A DNA stretch of 64,000 nt from MWAR01 sp035388825 (GTDB taxonomy: Bacteria > Muiribacteriota > Ozemobacteria > Ozemobacterales > Ozemobacteraceae). Shown piece by piece: positions 46,769 to 54,574 of this stretch (the first letter of the stretch is position 1; every line of letters begins with the position of its first letter). The stretch spans positions 31,141 to 95,140 of the forward strand of contig DAOOQQ010000010.1 of assembly GCA_035388825.1 (NCBI GenBank), given 5' to 3'. The notes beneath the pieces were generated by a model that searched no databases, was not told where the DNA came from, and was given only the letters and a program-made list of their open reading frames with translations. Position numbers and translations under genes: made by a program.

Positions 46769-47788
46769 ATGAGAGTGGCACTTGCAGTGAACAGAAGCGA
46801 CAGGTATCAGAGCGGATTCAGTGGTCCTGATGATGAATATGAGGAGTTTGACTCTCCCGAGACCGCGGCTGCTATAGCGAATACAATAGAAAGTTTCGGC
46901 CATACGGTCGACGTGCTCGAGGCCGATGCGACCTTCCCCGAGACGCTGGCCCGCGGAAAATACGATTTCGTTTTCAACATTGCCGAAGGGCTGCGCGGCC
47001 GGTGCCGCGAATCCCAGGTTCCGGCCGTTTCCGAAATGCTGGGGATCGCGTATTCCGGTTCGGATGCGGTGACCCTGGGCGTGACGCTCGACAAGGAGCT
47101 CGCGAAGCGCGTCGTGGGGGGCCGCGTGCCCACCGCCGGCGGCAAGCTGTTCAAGACGGCCCGGAGCATCGATCTGCGCGGGCTGAAGTTCCCGCTGCTG
47201 ATCAAGCCGAATGCCGAGGGCTCCAGCAAGGGGATCACCAACGCCTCGCGGATCACCGAGGCCGAGGGGGCGAAGGAGCGGATCGCCGCTCTGATCGATG
47301 CCTACAACGGCCCCGTTCTCGCCGAGGAGTTCCTGCCCGGCCTCGAGTGCACGGTCGGCGTGGTCGGCAACGAGATGCCGCGCGTCGTCGGGGCGATGGA
47401 GATCTCGCCCCGCAACGTGCCGCTCGAAGAGTTCGTCTACTCGCTCGAGACCAAGCGCGACTACCTCAACCAGGTCGATTACCACATCCCGCCGCGCGTT
47501 TCCCCCGAAACGCTGAAGCAGATCTACAAAGTCGCGATCGAGGCCTACAAAGCCCTCGAGTGCCGCGATTTCGCCCGCGTCGACGTGCGGCTCGACTCGG
47601 CCGGCAAGCCCCGGTTCATCGAGTGCAACCCGCTCCCCGGCCTCTCGCCCGTGAAAGGTGATCTCGTCATCCTGGCGAAGGCGTCGGGAATGACCTATCG
47701 CGAGCTGATCGGCGAGATTCTCGATGCCTCGATGTCCCGCCAGGGGCTGCTGATCCAGCAGAGAGCCGAACTCAAATGCGCGTCCTGA
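46769..47788 (+). CDS. D-alanine-D-alanine ligase-like ATP-grasp protein
   Basis: A 339-residue ATP-grasp ligase. The N-terminal Rossmann-like part has FDFVFNIAEGLRGR, similar to the FNxxEG motif of Ddl enzymes. The ATP-grasp core follows: LDKELAKRVV, FPLLIKPNAEGSSKGI, VLAEEFLPGLECTVGVVG, and the metal-binding end FARVDVRLDSAGKPRFIECNPLPGL. ATG 46769 lies 7 nt after GGAGG; GTG 46766 is also possible. It begins a four-gene overlapping operon with a second ligase of the same fold, so it may join unusual amino acids or peptides rather than serve the cell wall. Confidence 0.85.
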   Translation: MRVALAVNRSDRYQSGFSGPDDEYEEFDSPETAAAIANTIESFGHTVDVLEADATFPETLARGKYDFVFNIAEGLRGRCRESQVPAVSEMLGIAYSGSDAVTLGVTLDKELAKRVVGGRVPTAGGKLFKTARSIDLRGLKFPLLIKPNAEGSSKGITNASRITEAEGAKERIAALIDAYNGPVLAEEFLPGLECTVGVVGNEMPRVVGAMEISPRNVPLEEFVYSLETKRDYLNQVDYHIPPRVSPETLKQIYKVAIEAYKALECRDFARVDVRLDSAGKPRFIECNPLPGLSPVKGDLVILAKASGMTYRELIGEILDASMSRQGLLIQQRAELKCAS

Positions 47789-48768
47789 TCCTCGTCAACG
47801 CCCCGGCCGTCGTCGAACGCTGGGAAGGCGAAGCCGCCTCGGATCGCGGTGTCGAACATGCCGCCACGGCGGTGCGCTCGGCTCTGGAACGCCGCGGCCA
47901 CGAGGTCGCGCCCCTGCTCGTGGGGGCCGACCCCGGGCCGCTGCTCCGCGCCGTCCGCGAGTTCCATCCGGATGCCGTCTTCAACCTGTGCGAGACGATC
48001 GGCGGGAACAGCCGCCTCGAGGCCGCCGTGCCCTTCCTGCTGCGCTGGCTCAAGGTGCCCTGTACGGGGAATCCGCCCGAAGCGCTGGTGCTGCTTCTCG
48101 ACAAGATCTGCACCAAGCGCCTCCTGCGCGATGTCGGCATGCCGACCCCGACGTTCGCGGCCCTCTATGACGAGCGCGGGATCGAAGGCTGGAGCGACTG
48201 GCCGGCGATCCTCAAGCCCTCGACCGAGGATGCCTCGCTGGGCATCGATTACGGCAGCGTGGTGTATGACGCGGCTGCCGCGAAAGAGCGGTTCGAGCTG
48301 TTGTATGACCGGTTCGGCCTGCCCGTCCTGATCGAGCGGTTCATCGACGGCCGCGAGCTGAACGTCGCCATCCTCGACACCGAGGACGGCCTGAAGTTCG
48401 GCATCAACGAGATCGACTACTCTCAGCTTCCGCCCGGCCGGCCCAAGATCCTGACCTACGATGCGAAGTGGAGCGAGAGTTCGGAAGAGTTCATGAAAAC
48501 GCCGGTCAAGGCTCCCGCCGAGCTCACCCCCGAGCTCGATGCCGAGGTTCGGCGGCTCGCGGCAAGCGCTTTCAAGGCTCTCGATCTGCGCGGGTATGCC
48601 CGCCTCGATCTGCGGGTCGATGCCGAAGGCAGGCCCTGGATCCTCGAACTGAACCCGAATCCCGACATCAGCCCCGACACCGGCTTCGTCAAATCGCTTC
48701 CCCAGATGGGCCTCGCGTATGACGAAGCGGTCGAGCAGATCGCCCGGATGGCGATCCGGCCGCGATGA
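47776..48768 (+). CDS. second Ddl-like ATP-grasp ligase
   Basis: A 330-residue protein with the same plan: FHPDAVFNLCETIGGNSRLE, LDKICTKRLLRDVGMPTP, WPAILKPSTEDASLGI, VLIERFIDGRELNVAIL, YARLDLRVDAEGRPWILELNPNPDI. The ATP and magnesium residues (final E-L-N-P-N) are present. It overlaps the previous gene by 13 nt and the GNAT gene by ATGA. Two adjacent, clearly different ligases suggest two consecutive condensations in one pathway. Confidence 0.85.
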   Translation: MRVLILVNAPAVVERWEGEAASDRGVEHAATAVRSALERRGHEVAPLLVGADPGPLLRAVREFHPDAVFNLCETIGGNSRLEAAVPFLLRWLKVPCTGNPPEALVLLLDKICTKRLLRDVGMPTPTFAALYDERGIEGWSDWPAILKPSTEDASLGIDYGSVVYDAAAAKERFELLYDRFGLPVLIERFIDGRELNVAILDTEDGLKFGINEIDYSQLPPGRPKILTYDAKWSESSEEFMKTPVKAPAELTPELDAEVRRLAASAFKALDLRGYARLDLRVDAEGRPWILELNPNPDISPDTGFVKSLPQMGLAYDEAVEQIARMAIRPR

Positions 48769-49244
48769 AACCGGTCATTCGGGAGCTGCGGCCCGGCGAT
48801 CGGGCCGCCATCGAGTCCATGGTGCGCGCGACGGGCTTCTTTTCGGAAGAAGAGGTCGTCGTTGCGCTCGAACTGGTCGATGTCGCGCTCGGAAGCGAGA
48901 ACCAGACGGATTACTATTTCGCCGTGGCCGAGCTTGACGGCCGCCCGGTCGGCTATGCCTGCCACGGTCTTCGTCCCCTGACCCTGGGAACCTGGGATCT
49001 GTACTGGATCGTCGTCGATCCGCGCGTGCAGCGCTCCGGGGCCGGGTCGGCGCTCCTCGCCTGGAGCGAAGCTGACGTCCGGCGGCGGGGGGCGCGCATG
49101 CTCGTCGCCGAGACCTCGGGAAAGCCCCTCTACGAGCCGACCCGGAACTTCTATCTCGGCCGGGGCTACACCGAGGATGCGCGGATCCGGGATTTCTACA
49201 AGCCCGGCGACGATCTCGTGATGTATATCAAAAGATTTATATGA
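48765..49244 (+). CDS. GNAT-family N-acetyltransferase
   Basis: A 159-residue protein of the GNAT fold: IRELRPGDRAAIESMVRAT at the N-terminus, LYWIVVDPRVQRSGAGSALL with the acetyl-CoA pyrophosphate loop R-x-x-G-x-G (here QRSGAG), and the C-terminal RNFYLGRGYTEDARIRDFY typical of the family. It is translationally coupled to the ATP-grasp gene, so it probably acetylates an intermediate or product of that pathway. Confidence 0.9.
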   Translation: MKPVIRELRPGDRAAIESMVRATGFFSEEEVVVALELVDVALGSENQTDYYFAVAELDGRPVGYACHGLRPLTLGTWDLYWIVVDPRVQRSGAGSALLAWSEADVRRRGARMLVAETSGKPLYEPTRNFYLGRGYTEDARIRDFYKPGDDLVMYIKRFI

Positions 49245-49843
49245 TTCGCTCTCTTTCGAGGGAGTATCCCTCCCGGTATGGCGTGCCGGTCCTGCGGCGT
49301 GTCGATACCGAGATTTTCGAACGGCGCGTCTTCGGAACCTGCATGGATTGCGGGCATTGCGCCGATTCGTGCTGCTTTTACGGGGTAGACGTGGATGTCC
49401 TGAACGTCGGGCGCATCCTGCAGGCGGCCGACCGGATCACGGCGTTCACGGGAATCCGCTCCGAAGATTTTTTCCTGAAGCAGACCACCCCGGATCCGGA
49501 GTTCCCGGGAGGGGCCTTCGTCCGGACGAACACCGTGGATGGCCGGTGCGTTTTTCTCGATACCGGCCCGGGGCGAAGGGGATGCCGGCTGCATGCCTAC
49601 TGTCTTCAGAGCGGGATCGATTATCACGAGCTGAAACCGATGGTGAGCAGCCTGTTCCCCGTGACGTTCGATGACGGCCTGCTCCATGCGATGGACGAGG
49701 TGACCGAAGGCTCGCTGGCCTGTCTCGGCGACGGGCCGACCCTGTACCGGAGCACCCGGGAGGAGTTGCACTACTACTTCGGCGCAGCGCTGGTCGAGGA
49801 GCTGGATGCTCTCGAGCGATCATCTTCACCGGCGGTGAAGTAA
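49241..49843 (+). CDS. cysteine-rich protein, DUF3109/YkgJ-like
   Basis: A 200-residue protein. The N-terminal cluster GTCMDCGHCADSCCFYGVDVD (C34, C37, C40, C44, C45) and later cysteines (RGCRLHAYCLQSG, LACLGDG) are the pattern of zinc or iron-sulfur binding proteins of the YkgJ/DUF3109 kind. No signal peptide. It overlaps the GNAT gene by ATGA and ends the operon before a strong terminator. Its chemical role in the ligase pathway is unknown. Confidence 0.7.
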   Translation: MIRSLSREYPSRYGVPVLRRVDTEIFERRVFGTCMDCGHCADSCCFYGVDVDVLNVGRILQAADRITAFTGIRSEDFFLKQTTPDPEFPGGAFVRTNTVDGRCVFLDTGPGRRGCRLHAYCLQSGIDYHELKPMVSSLFPVTFDDGLLHAMDEVTEGSLACLGDGPTLYRSTREELHYYFGAALVEELDALERSSSPAVK

Positions 49844-49856
49844 ACGAACCGCAAAT

Positions 49857-49902
49857 AACGACGGCGGCCCGATCGATCACCGATCGGGCCGCCGTCGTTT
49901 TT
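49857..49902. terminator. strong bidirectional terminator between ATP-grasp operon and hisS
   Basis: Perfect nineteen-base-pair stem beginning AACGACGGCGGCC around the loop ATCAC, with TTT on the right. It lies between the converging 49241-49843 gene and hisS. Confidence 0.9.
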
Positions 49903-49918
49903 GGGCAGAGTGGTTCGC

Positions 49919-51280
49919 TCAGCCGGTGAGCCAGGACCTGATTCTTGCGGGGGCATCCCCCGTCGGAGTCGTGGCCTGTTCCCCCGTCGTGAGGTTCTTG
50001 AGGGTGATGTTTCCCGCCTGGACCTCCGAAGCGCCGAGGATGGCGGCGATGCGCGCACCCGCGGATTCGGCGTAGGCAAGCTGTTTTCCGAGTTTGGGCG
50101 TTTCGGGATACACCTCGACGTTCAGACCCGCGTCACGAAGCCCGTGAGCGATTTTCAGGGCTTCGGCGGGCGCGACATCCTCGAAGCGGCAGAGCATGAC
50201 TTCCGGCCCGGCGGCGAGCTTGCCGAACAGGCCCTTCTCTTCCATGACGAGGACGAGCCGTTCGAACCCGATCGAGAAGCCGACGGCCGGGATCGTCTGG
50301 CCGCGGAACATACCGATGAGATTGTCGTACCGGCCACCCCCGCCGAGGCTTCCCCCGAACAGTGCCGAACGGATCTCGAAGATCGGGCCCGTGTAGTACC
50401 CGAGGCCGCGGGCCAGTGTCGCGTCGATGCGCAGGTGGCTGCCGGCCGGCGTGTGGGTCGAGATGGCGAGCAGCTCCCGAAGCTGGGCGATGTGTGCTGA
50501 TGCCCCTTCGATGCCGCTCAGGCGGGTTTCGAGCCGGGCAAGTTCCCCGGCTTCGTCGAGACCTTCCGGCCGGCGGAGCAGCTCGAGCAGCAGGGACGCC
50601 GATGCTTCCGGGATTCCCCGCGTCTGGAGCTCCTTGAGCACGCCGTCTTCGCCGATCTTGTCCATCTTGTCTACGGCGACGAGGGCGGTTTCTTCCTGAT
50701 CCGGGCGCAGGCCGGCCGCGGAAATCAGGCACCGGAGAAGCTGACGGTGGTTGAGATGGATCTGGAACTCTTTGAAGCCAAGTTCGAGCAGGACTTTCGC
50801 GACGGCGGCGCAGACCTCGGCTTCGGCGACCAGCGAGGTGGTGCCGGTGATGTCGACGTCGCACTGCTGGAACTCGCGGAACCGGCCCCGGCCGGGCCGG
50901 TCGGCACGCCAGACGAGCTGGATCTGGTACCGCTTGAAGAAGCGCGGCAAATCCTTGCTGTTCGCGATGAGCCGGGCGAGCGGGACGGTGAGGTCGTAGC
51001 GCAGGCCCATTTCGGCGAGGTCTTTCTCCTCGACGGGGCTGTGCTGAAGAGCTCGGGCGAGCTTGTCGCGGCGATGCAGAATGCGGAACAGCAGTTGATC
51101 GCCTTCTTCTCCGTATTTTCCGAGAAGGGTCGTCAGATTCTCGATGGCGGGCGTTTCGACGGGCACGAAGCCGAACGACTCGTACACACGCCGGATCACG
51201 CTTTCGACATACCGCCTGCGGGTCAGTTCGGCAGGCAGGAAGTCGCGCATGCCGCTGGGGGGAAGCGTGCTGATGGCCAT
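49919..51280 (-). CDS. hisS: histidyl-tRNA synthetase
   Basis: A 453-residue class II aminoacyl-tRNA synthetase. Motif 1 region SGMRDFLPAELTRRRYVE, motif 2 (RYDLTVPLARLIA then FKRYQIQLVWRADRPGRGRFREF), the histidine-binding ARGLGYYTGPIFEI, motif 3 (PAVGFSIGFERL) and the C-terminal anticodon-binding domain (about 360-453) are all present. Length is normal. It charges tRNA-His with histidine. Confidence 0.96.
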   Translation of the reverse strand: MAISTLPPSGMRDFLPAELTRRRYVESVIRRVYESFGFVPVETPAIENLTTLLGKYGEEGDQLLFRILHRRDKLARALQHSPVEEKDLAEMGLRYDLTVPLARLIANSKDLPRFFKRYQIQLVWRADRPGRGRFREFQQCDVDITGTTSLVAEAEVCAAVAKVLLELGFKEFQIHLNHRQLLRCLISAAGLRPDQEETALVAVDKMDKIGEDGVLKELQTRGIPEASASLLLELLRRPEGLDEAGELARLETRLSGIEGASAHIAQLRELLAISTHTPAGSHLRIDATLARGLGYYTGPIFEIRSALFGGSLGGGGRYDNLIGMFRGQTIPAVGFSIGFERLVLVMEEKGLFGKLAAGPEVMLCRFEDVAPAEALKIAHGLRDAGLNVEVYPETPKLGKQLAYAESAGARIAAILGASEVQAGNITLKNLTTGEQATTPTGDAPARIRSWLTG

Positions 51281-51302
51281 GGCGTCAGTCTGTCGGGGGG
51301 GA

Positions 51303-51437
51303 TCAGCGCGCGCGAACCCAGCCGGCGCGGGCTGCGGGACGGGAATCGTGACCCCGGCGGTGCGGGTCGGACGAAGGGTCGGAGCACTGGAGCGAGCCGT
51401 CGGGGGCCATGATGAAGGGGGGGCGGACGGTATTCAT
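51303..51437 (-). CDS. possible 44-residue peptide upstream of hisS
   Basis: ATG 51437 follows AGGAG at good spacing and opens 44 codons (MNTVRPPFIMAPDGSLQCSD to AGWVRAR), rich in Arg, Pro and Asp with two His. It lies 22 nt before hisS in the same direction. It has no run of His codons, so it is not a classic attenuation leader. The good ribosome site is the only real support. Confidence 0.3.
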   Translation of the reverse strand: MNTVRPPFIMAPDGSLQCSDPSSDPHRRGHDSRPAARAGWVRAR

Positions 51438-51533
51438 ACGTTTCTCCTGCCGGGAATCGATTGGTTACAGTACCCATCGGCTGAAACCGGCCCGGTCATG
51501 AGCCGTCTCGCGCTCGAGGCCCGCAGAAGAGGT

Positions 51534-51788
51534 TCAGGAGCGGTCAAGGAGATGCCTGACCCGCTCCTTGAATGATTCGTTGAAGGGGCCCCAGACCGAC
51601 TGGCCGCCGATCTCGGCCACCGGGACGATATCCACGCCGCCGGTCAGGGCCAGGGCTTCCTGCCAGGCCGCATCGTCGAAATCGACGTCGTGATCGAGAT
51701 AGGCGATGCGCGACTCGTCGAGCCAGGCTTTGAAGCGGATGCAATGGGGACACCAGGTGACGGTGTAGATGCGAATCGGGGGCTTCAT
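51534..51788 (-). CDS. glutaredoxin-like protein
   Basis: An 84-residue protein of glutaredoxin fold: IRIYTVTWCPHCIRFKAWLDE with the redox pair C-P-H-C, and the cis-Pro region VDIVPVAEIGGQSVWG. It overlaps the upstream PP2C-like gene as ATGA, so the two are co-translated. The partner is unknown. Confidence 0.85.
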   Translation of the reverse strand: MKPPIRIYTVTWCPHCIRFKAWLDESRIAYLDHDVDFDDAAWQEALALTGGVDIVPVAEIGGQSVWGPFNESFKERVRHLLDRS

Positions 51789-52636
51789 CCGTCGAATCTC
51801 CGCGTGATCCGGCCGATGACGGTTCCGATGGCGGCGAGAACGGCTGCGACCACCAGCGGCACCCAGAGCGGAACCGTGAACCGGCGGTCGAGGTCGACGC
51901 TGATGACGGCGTCGGCGTTGACCGTTCGCGTAATGTCCGATGGAAGGAGGCGGGCCAGAACGAGGGTCCGGTCGTCCCCGTCGTAGCGGGCGGAGGCTTT
52001 CGCGAACAAGCCGTTGACGAGCCGCTCGGGGTCGTCGCTGACGAGCGGCATCAGCGGTTGCATCTCGCCGAGCGGCTGCGAAGCCAGAAGTCCCTGGGAT
52101 GCCGCAAGAATCCAGTCGCCGACGGTCACGGGAAGCGGGTCGAGAAAGAGCGTTTCAGCTTCTTCGGGAGAAGGGGCCTTCGCGATTTCGGCCTGATGCG
52201 CGTCGGCACTCTGTGCCGAGATCGCAGCCAGGGTCGGCAGGCGCTGGGGCTCGAGCCGGTGGACCCGGCCGCCGATGCTTGCCATGAGGCCGATTTTTCC
52301 CGAGGTTGCCGCGTGGAGACACCCCTGCCGAACCCACGCGACGGCAAGGTGAACGCTGGAGGCAGAGCCGCCGGGCAGGGAAACCCGCGCATGCGCGATT
52401 TCCTGGTGAACGGCGCCGAGCAGTTCCCGAAGGGGAGCGCCTGCGATCCGGCTTCCCCCGGCATGAGGCATGCGCGCCCGTCTCCCGATGGCCGCGATGG
52501 CGAGATCCGCGAGATCACGACCGACCGGGCCGTCCCCGTCGGCAAGCGCAAGAAGGCCGAGCTGTTCGTCGAGGTGCCATCGCTCCTGGTTGGACTCCCG
52601 GATCGTTCCTGCCCCCGACTGGTGCCAAATCAGCAT
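51785..52636 (-). CDS. PP2C-like phosphatase protein with C-terminal membrane anchor
   Basis: A 283-residue protein; ATG 52636 follows AGGAGG. The plan follows PP2C phosphatases: GTIRESNQERWHL (compare R-x-x-N-Q-D), LLALADGDGPVGRDLADLAI (compare V-A-D-G-M-G-G) and VTVGDWILAASQGLLASQ (compare L-L-x-S-D-G-L). Two metal-site aspartates are replaced (E after NQ, and Q in ASQG), so it may be a weak or inactive phosphatase. The tail FTVPLWVPLVVAAVLAAIGTVI is one membrane helix. Confidence 0.7.
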   Translation of the reverse strand: MLIWHQSGAGTIRESNQERWHLDEQLGLLALADGDGPVGRDLADLAIAAIGRRARMPHAGGSRIAGAPLRELLGAVHQEIAHARVSLPGGSASSVHLAVAWVRQGCLHAATSGKIGLMASIGGRVHRLEPQRLPTLAAISAQSADAHQAEIAKAPSPEEAETLFLDPLPVTVGDWILAASQGLLASQPLGEMQPLMPLVSDDPERLVNGLFAKASARYDGDDRTLVLARLLPSDITRTVNADAVISVDLDRRFTVPLWVPLVVAAVLAAIGTVIGRITRRFDG

Positions 52637-52701
52637 CGTTCGTTTCCTCCTGTCGCGTGTTTCCGGCATGATACCGCAGAACGGAGAGCGGCTGCTCCGG
52701 A

Positions 52702-52729
52702 CAAAAAAACAGGCGCCCATTCAGGCGCC
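52702..52729 (-). terminator. terminator after the small secreted protein gene
   Basis: GGCGCC stem repeated around CATTCA; on the minus strand it is followed by TGTTTTTTTG. Located 20 nt past the stop of the 52749-53066 gene. Confidence 0.8.
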
Positions 52730-52748
52730 CGTTTCGGGAAATCGTGAT

Positions 52749-53066
52749 TCAGAAGGGAAGACCGCCGCCGGAACCGTCGGGATCGCTCCCGCCGCTGTAG
52801 CCGCCGTCGCTTCCGCCGCCACCGCAGCCGCCGTCGTCATGCGTGTCGTCCGGACCGCCGTTGCCGTTGTCGTGGCCGCCGCCACCGCCGCAACCGCCGT
52901 CGTCATCGGGATTGTCGGGGTCACAGGTGTCGGGCGTCGTGGAGGAAGTGTGTTTCTTCAGCAGCATCTGATGCGAGCCATCGTCCTGCATGGCATAGGA
53001 AGCGGGGGTGGAGACGAGCAGGCCGAGGACGAGAGCGCCGAGAACCAGTCTGGTCGAAAAATTCAC
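52749..53066 (-). CDS. small secreted Gly/Asp-rich protein
   Basis: A 105-residue protein. The signal peptide is MNFSTRLVLGALVLGLLVST with cleavage near SYAMQ. The mature part is almost all Gly, Asp, Ser, Pro and Asn, with three Cys placed as DTCDPDNPDDDGGCGGGG and DDGGCGGGG. The acidic, flexible composition suggests a calcium-binding or surface-layer peptide. GGAGG precedes the ATG. No homologue recognised. Confidence 0.75.
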   Translation of the reverse strand: MNFSTRLVLGALVLGLLVSTPASYAMQDDGSHQMLLKKHTSSTTPDTCDPDNPDDDGGCGGGGGHDNGNGGPDDTHDDGGCGGGGSDGGYSGGSDPDGSGGGLPF

Positions 53067-53253
53067 CGTTCATTCCTCCTGGTAATTGGTTGTTGATTTC
53101 GATGCGGAAAGAAAAGCAATTCGCGTACCAATGTACAGAGTCTGATGTGAAGCTGTTTTTGAGAAATCCCGGCCGCCGGATGCCGGGTTTCCGGCAATGG
53201 CGATGCCAAAAACCTGCCACCCGGTCCGGCTTGACCTGTCCGTCGACCGAATG

Positions 53254-53284
53254 TTGGTGCAAAATTTCCCGGGAGTCGTATAAT
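53254..53284 (+). promoter_or_regulatory. probable promoter of the lysine fermentation operon
   Basis: A perfect -10 box TATAAT at 53279-53284 with TTGGTG at 53254-53259 (19-nt spacer), about 80 nt before the thiolase start. The rest of 53067-53366 contains no gene. No lysine riboswitch-like fold was noticed. Confidence 0.5.
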
Positions 53285-53366
53285 GCCTCCATCAACCGGG
53301 AACCCCCGGCCGTACCCCCGGAAAAAGGGAAAATACGTTTGAATCAGGGAATGGAGGTTGCAGAGA

Positions 53367-54551
53367 ATGAAGAAGGTGGCTATTGCCAGTCCGGTCCGGA
53401 CCCCGATCGGCTCTTTTGGTGGCGCCCTGGCGCCCCTGTCCGCCTCTGAAATCGGCGCCAAGGCCATCGCGGCCGTTCTCGAACGCAGCGGCGTGGCAGC
53501 CGACGCGATCGAGGAAGTGTATCTGGGCAACGTCCTGCAAGCGACCAACGGCCAGAATCCGGCCCGTCAGGCTGCGATGAAGGGCGGCATTCCGCAGCAG
53601 ATTCCCGCCACGACCATCAACACCGTTTGCGGCTCTGGCCTGCATGCGGTCGGGCTCGCATTCAACGCGATTCGCGCCGGACAGATCGAGCTCGCGCTCG
53701 CGGGCGGCATGGAAAGCATGTCGAATGCCCCTTATGCGATGAAAGGCGCCCGCAACGGCCTGCGCCTCGGCCACGGGGAAATCCTCGATACGATGGTGCT
53801 CGACGGTTTGACCTGCCCGTTCAACAACTATCACATGGGCATTACCGCCGAGAACGTCGCCGAGGAGTTCAACGTCTCGCGCCAGGAGCAGGACGAGTTC
53901 TCCTGCCAGAGCCAGCAGAAAGCCGCCGCTGCCCGCCAGGCCGGCCGGTTCGCCGATGAAATAGTACCCGTTATCATCAAGAACAAGAAGGGCGACATCA
54001 CCTTCAAGGACGACGAGTTCATCCGGCCCGACACCTCGCTCGAAAAGCTCGCGGGGCTCCGGCCCGCCTTCAAGAAGGACGGCACCGTCACGGCCGGCAA
54101 CGCCTCCGGCATCAACGACGGCGGCGCCGCGATGCTCGTCGTATCCGAAGAGAAGTGCAAAGCCCTGAAGCTGGCCCCGATGGCCTATATCCGCGGCTAC
54201 AGCCTGGTCGGTCTTCGGCCCGAGATCATGGGCATGGGGCCCGTCTACGCCGTCCGCAAGCTGCTCGAGGCCCAGAACCTGACCGTCGCCGACATCGACC
54301 TGTTCGAGCTGAACGAGGCGTTTGCCTCCCAGTCGATCGCGGTTCGCAAAGAGCTCGGCATCAGCCCCGACAAGATCAACGTGAACGGCGGCGCGATCGC
54401 GCTCGGCCACCCGATCGGCGCCAGCGGCGCGCGTATCCTGATCTCGCTTCTGTATGAGATGAAGCGCGGCAAGAAAAAGCTCGGTATCGCCTCGCTCTGC
54501 ATCGGCACCGGCATGGGCATCGCCATGCTCGTCGAAAACGCGAACGTCTGA
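53367..54551 (+). CDS. atoB: acetyl-CoA acetyltransferase (thiolase)
   Basis: A 394-residue thiolase. The nucleophilic Cys is C88 (INTVCGSGLHA), the His is in GGAIALGHPIGASG and the second Cys in SLCIGTGMG. ATG 53367 follows GGAGG. It cleaves acetoacetyl-CoA with CoA into two acetyl-CoA. As first gene of the lysine operon it disposes of the acetoacetyl-CoA formed by the following aminotransferase and by CoA transfer. Confidence 0.93.
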   Translation: MKKVAIASPVRTPIGSFGGALAPLSASEIGAKAIAAVLERSGVAADAIEEVYLGNVLQATNGQNPARQAAMKGGIPQQIPATTINTVCGSGLHAVGLAFNAIRAGQIELALAGGMESMSNAPYAMKGARNGLRLGHGEILDTMVLDGLTCPFNNYHMGITAENVAEEFNVSRQEQDEFSCQSQQKAAAARQAGRFADEIVPVIIKNKKGDITFKDDEFIRPDTSLEKLAGLRPAFKKDGTVTAGNASGINDGGAAMLVVSEEKCKALKLAPMAYIRGYSLVGLRPEIMGMGPVYAVRKLLEAQNLTVADIDLFELNEAFASQSIAVRKELGISPDKINVNGGAIALGHPIGASGARILISLLYEMKRGKKKLGIASLCIGTGMGIAMLVENANV

Positions 54552-54574
54552 CGCGTCGAACGGAGAGCCACATC

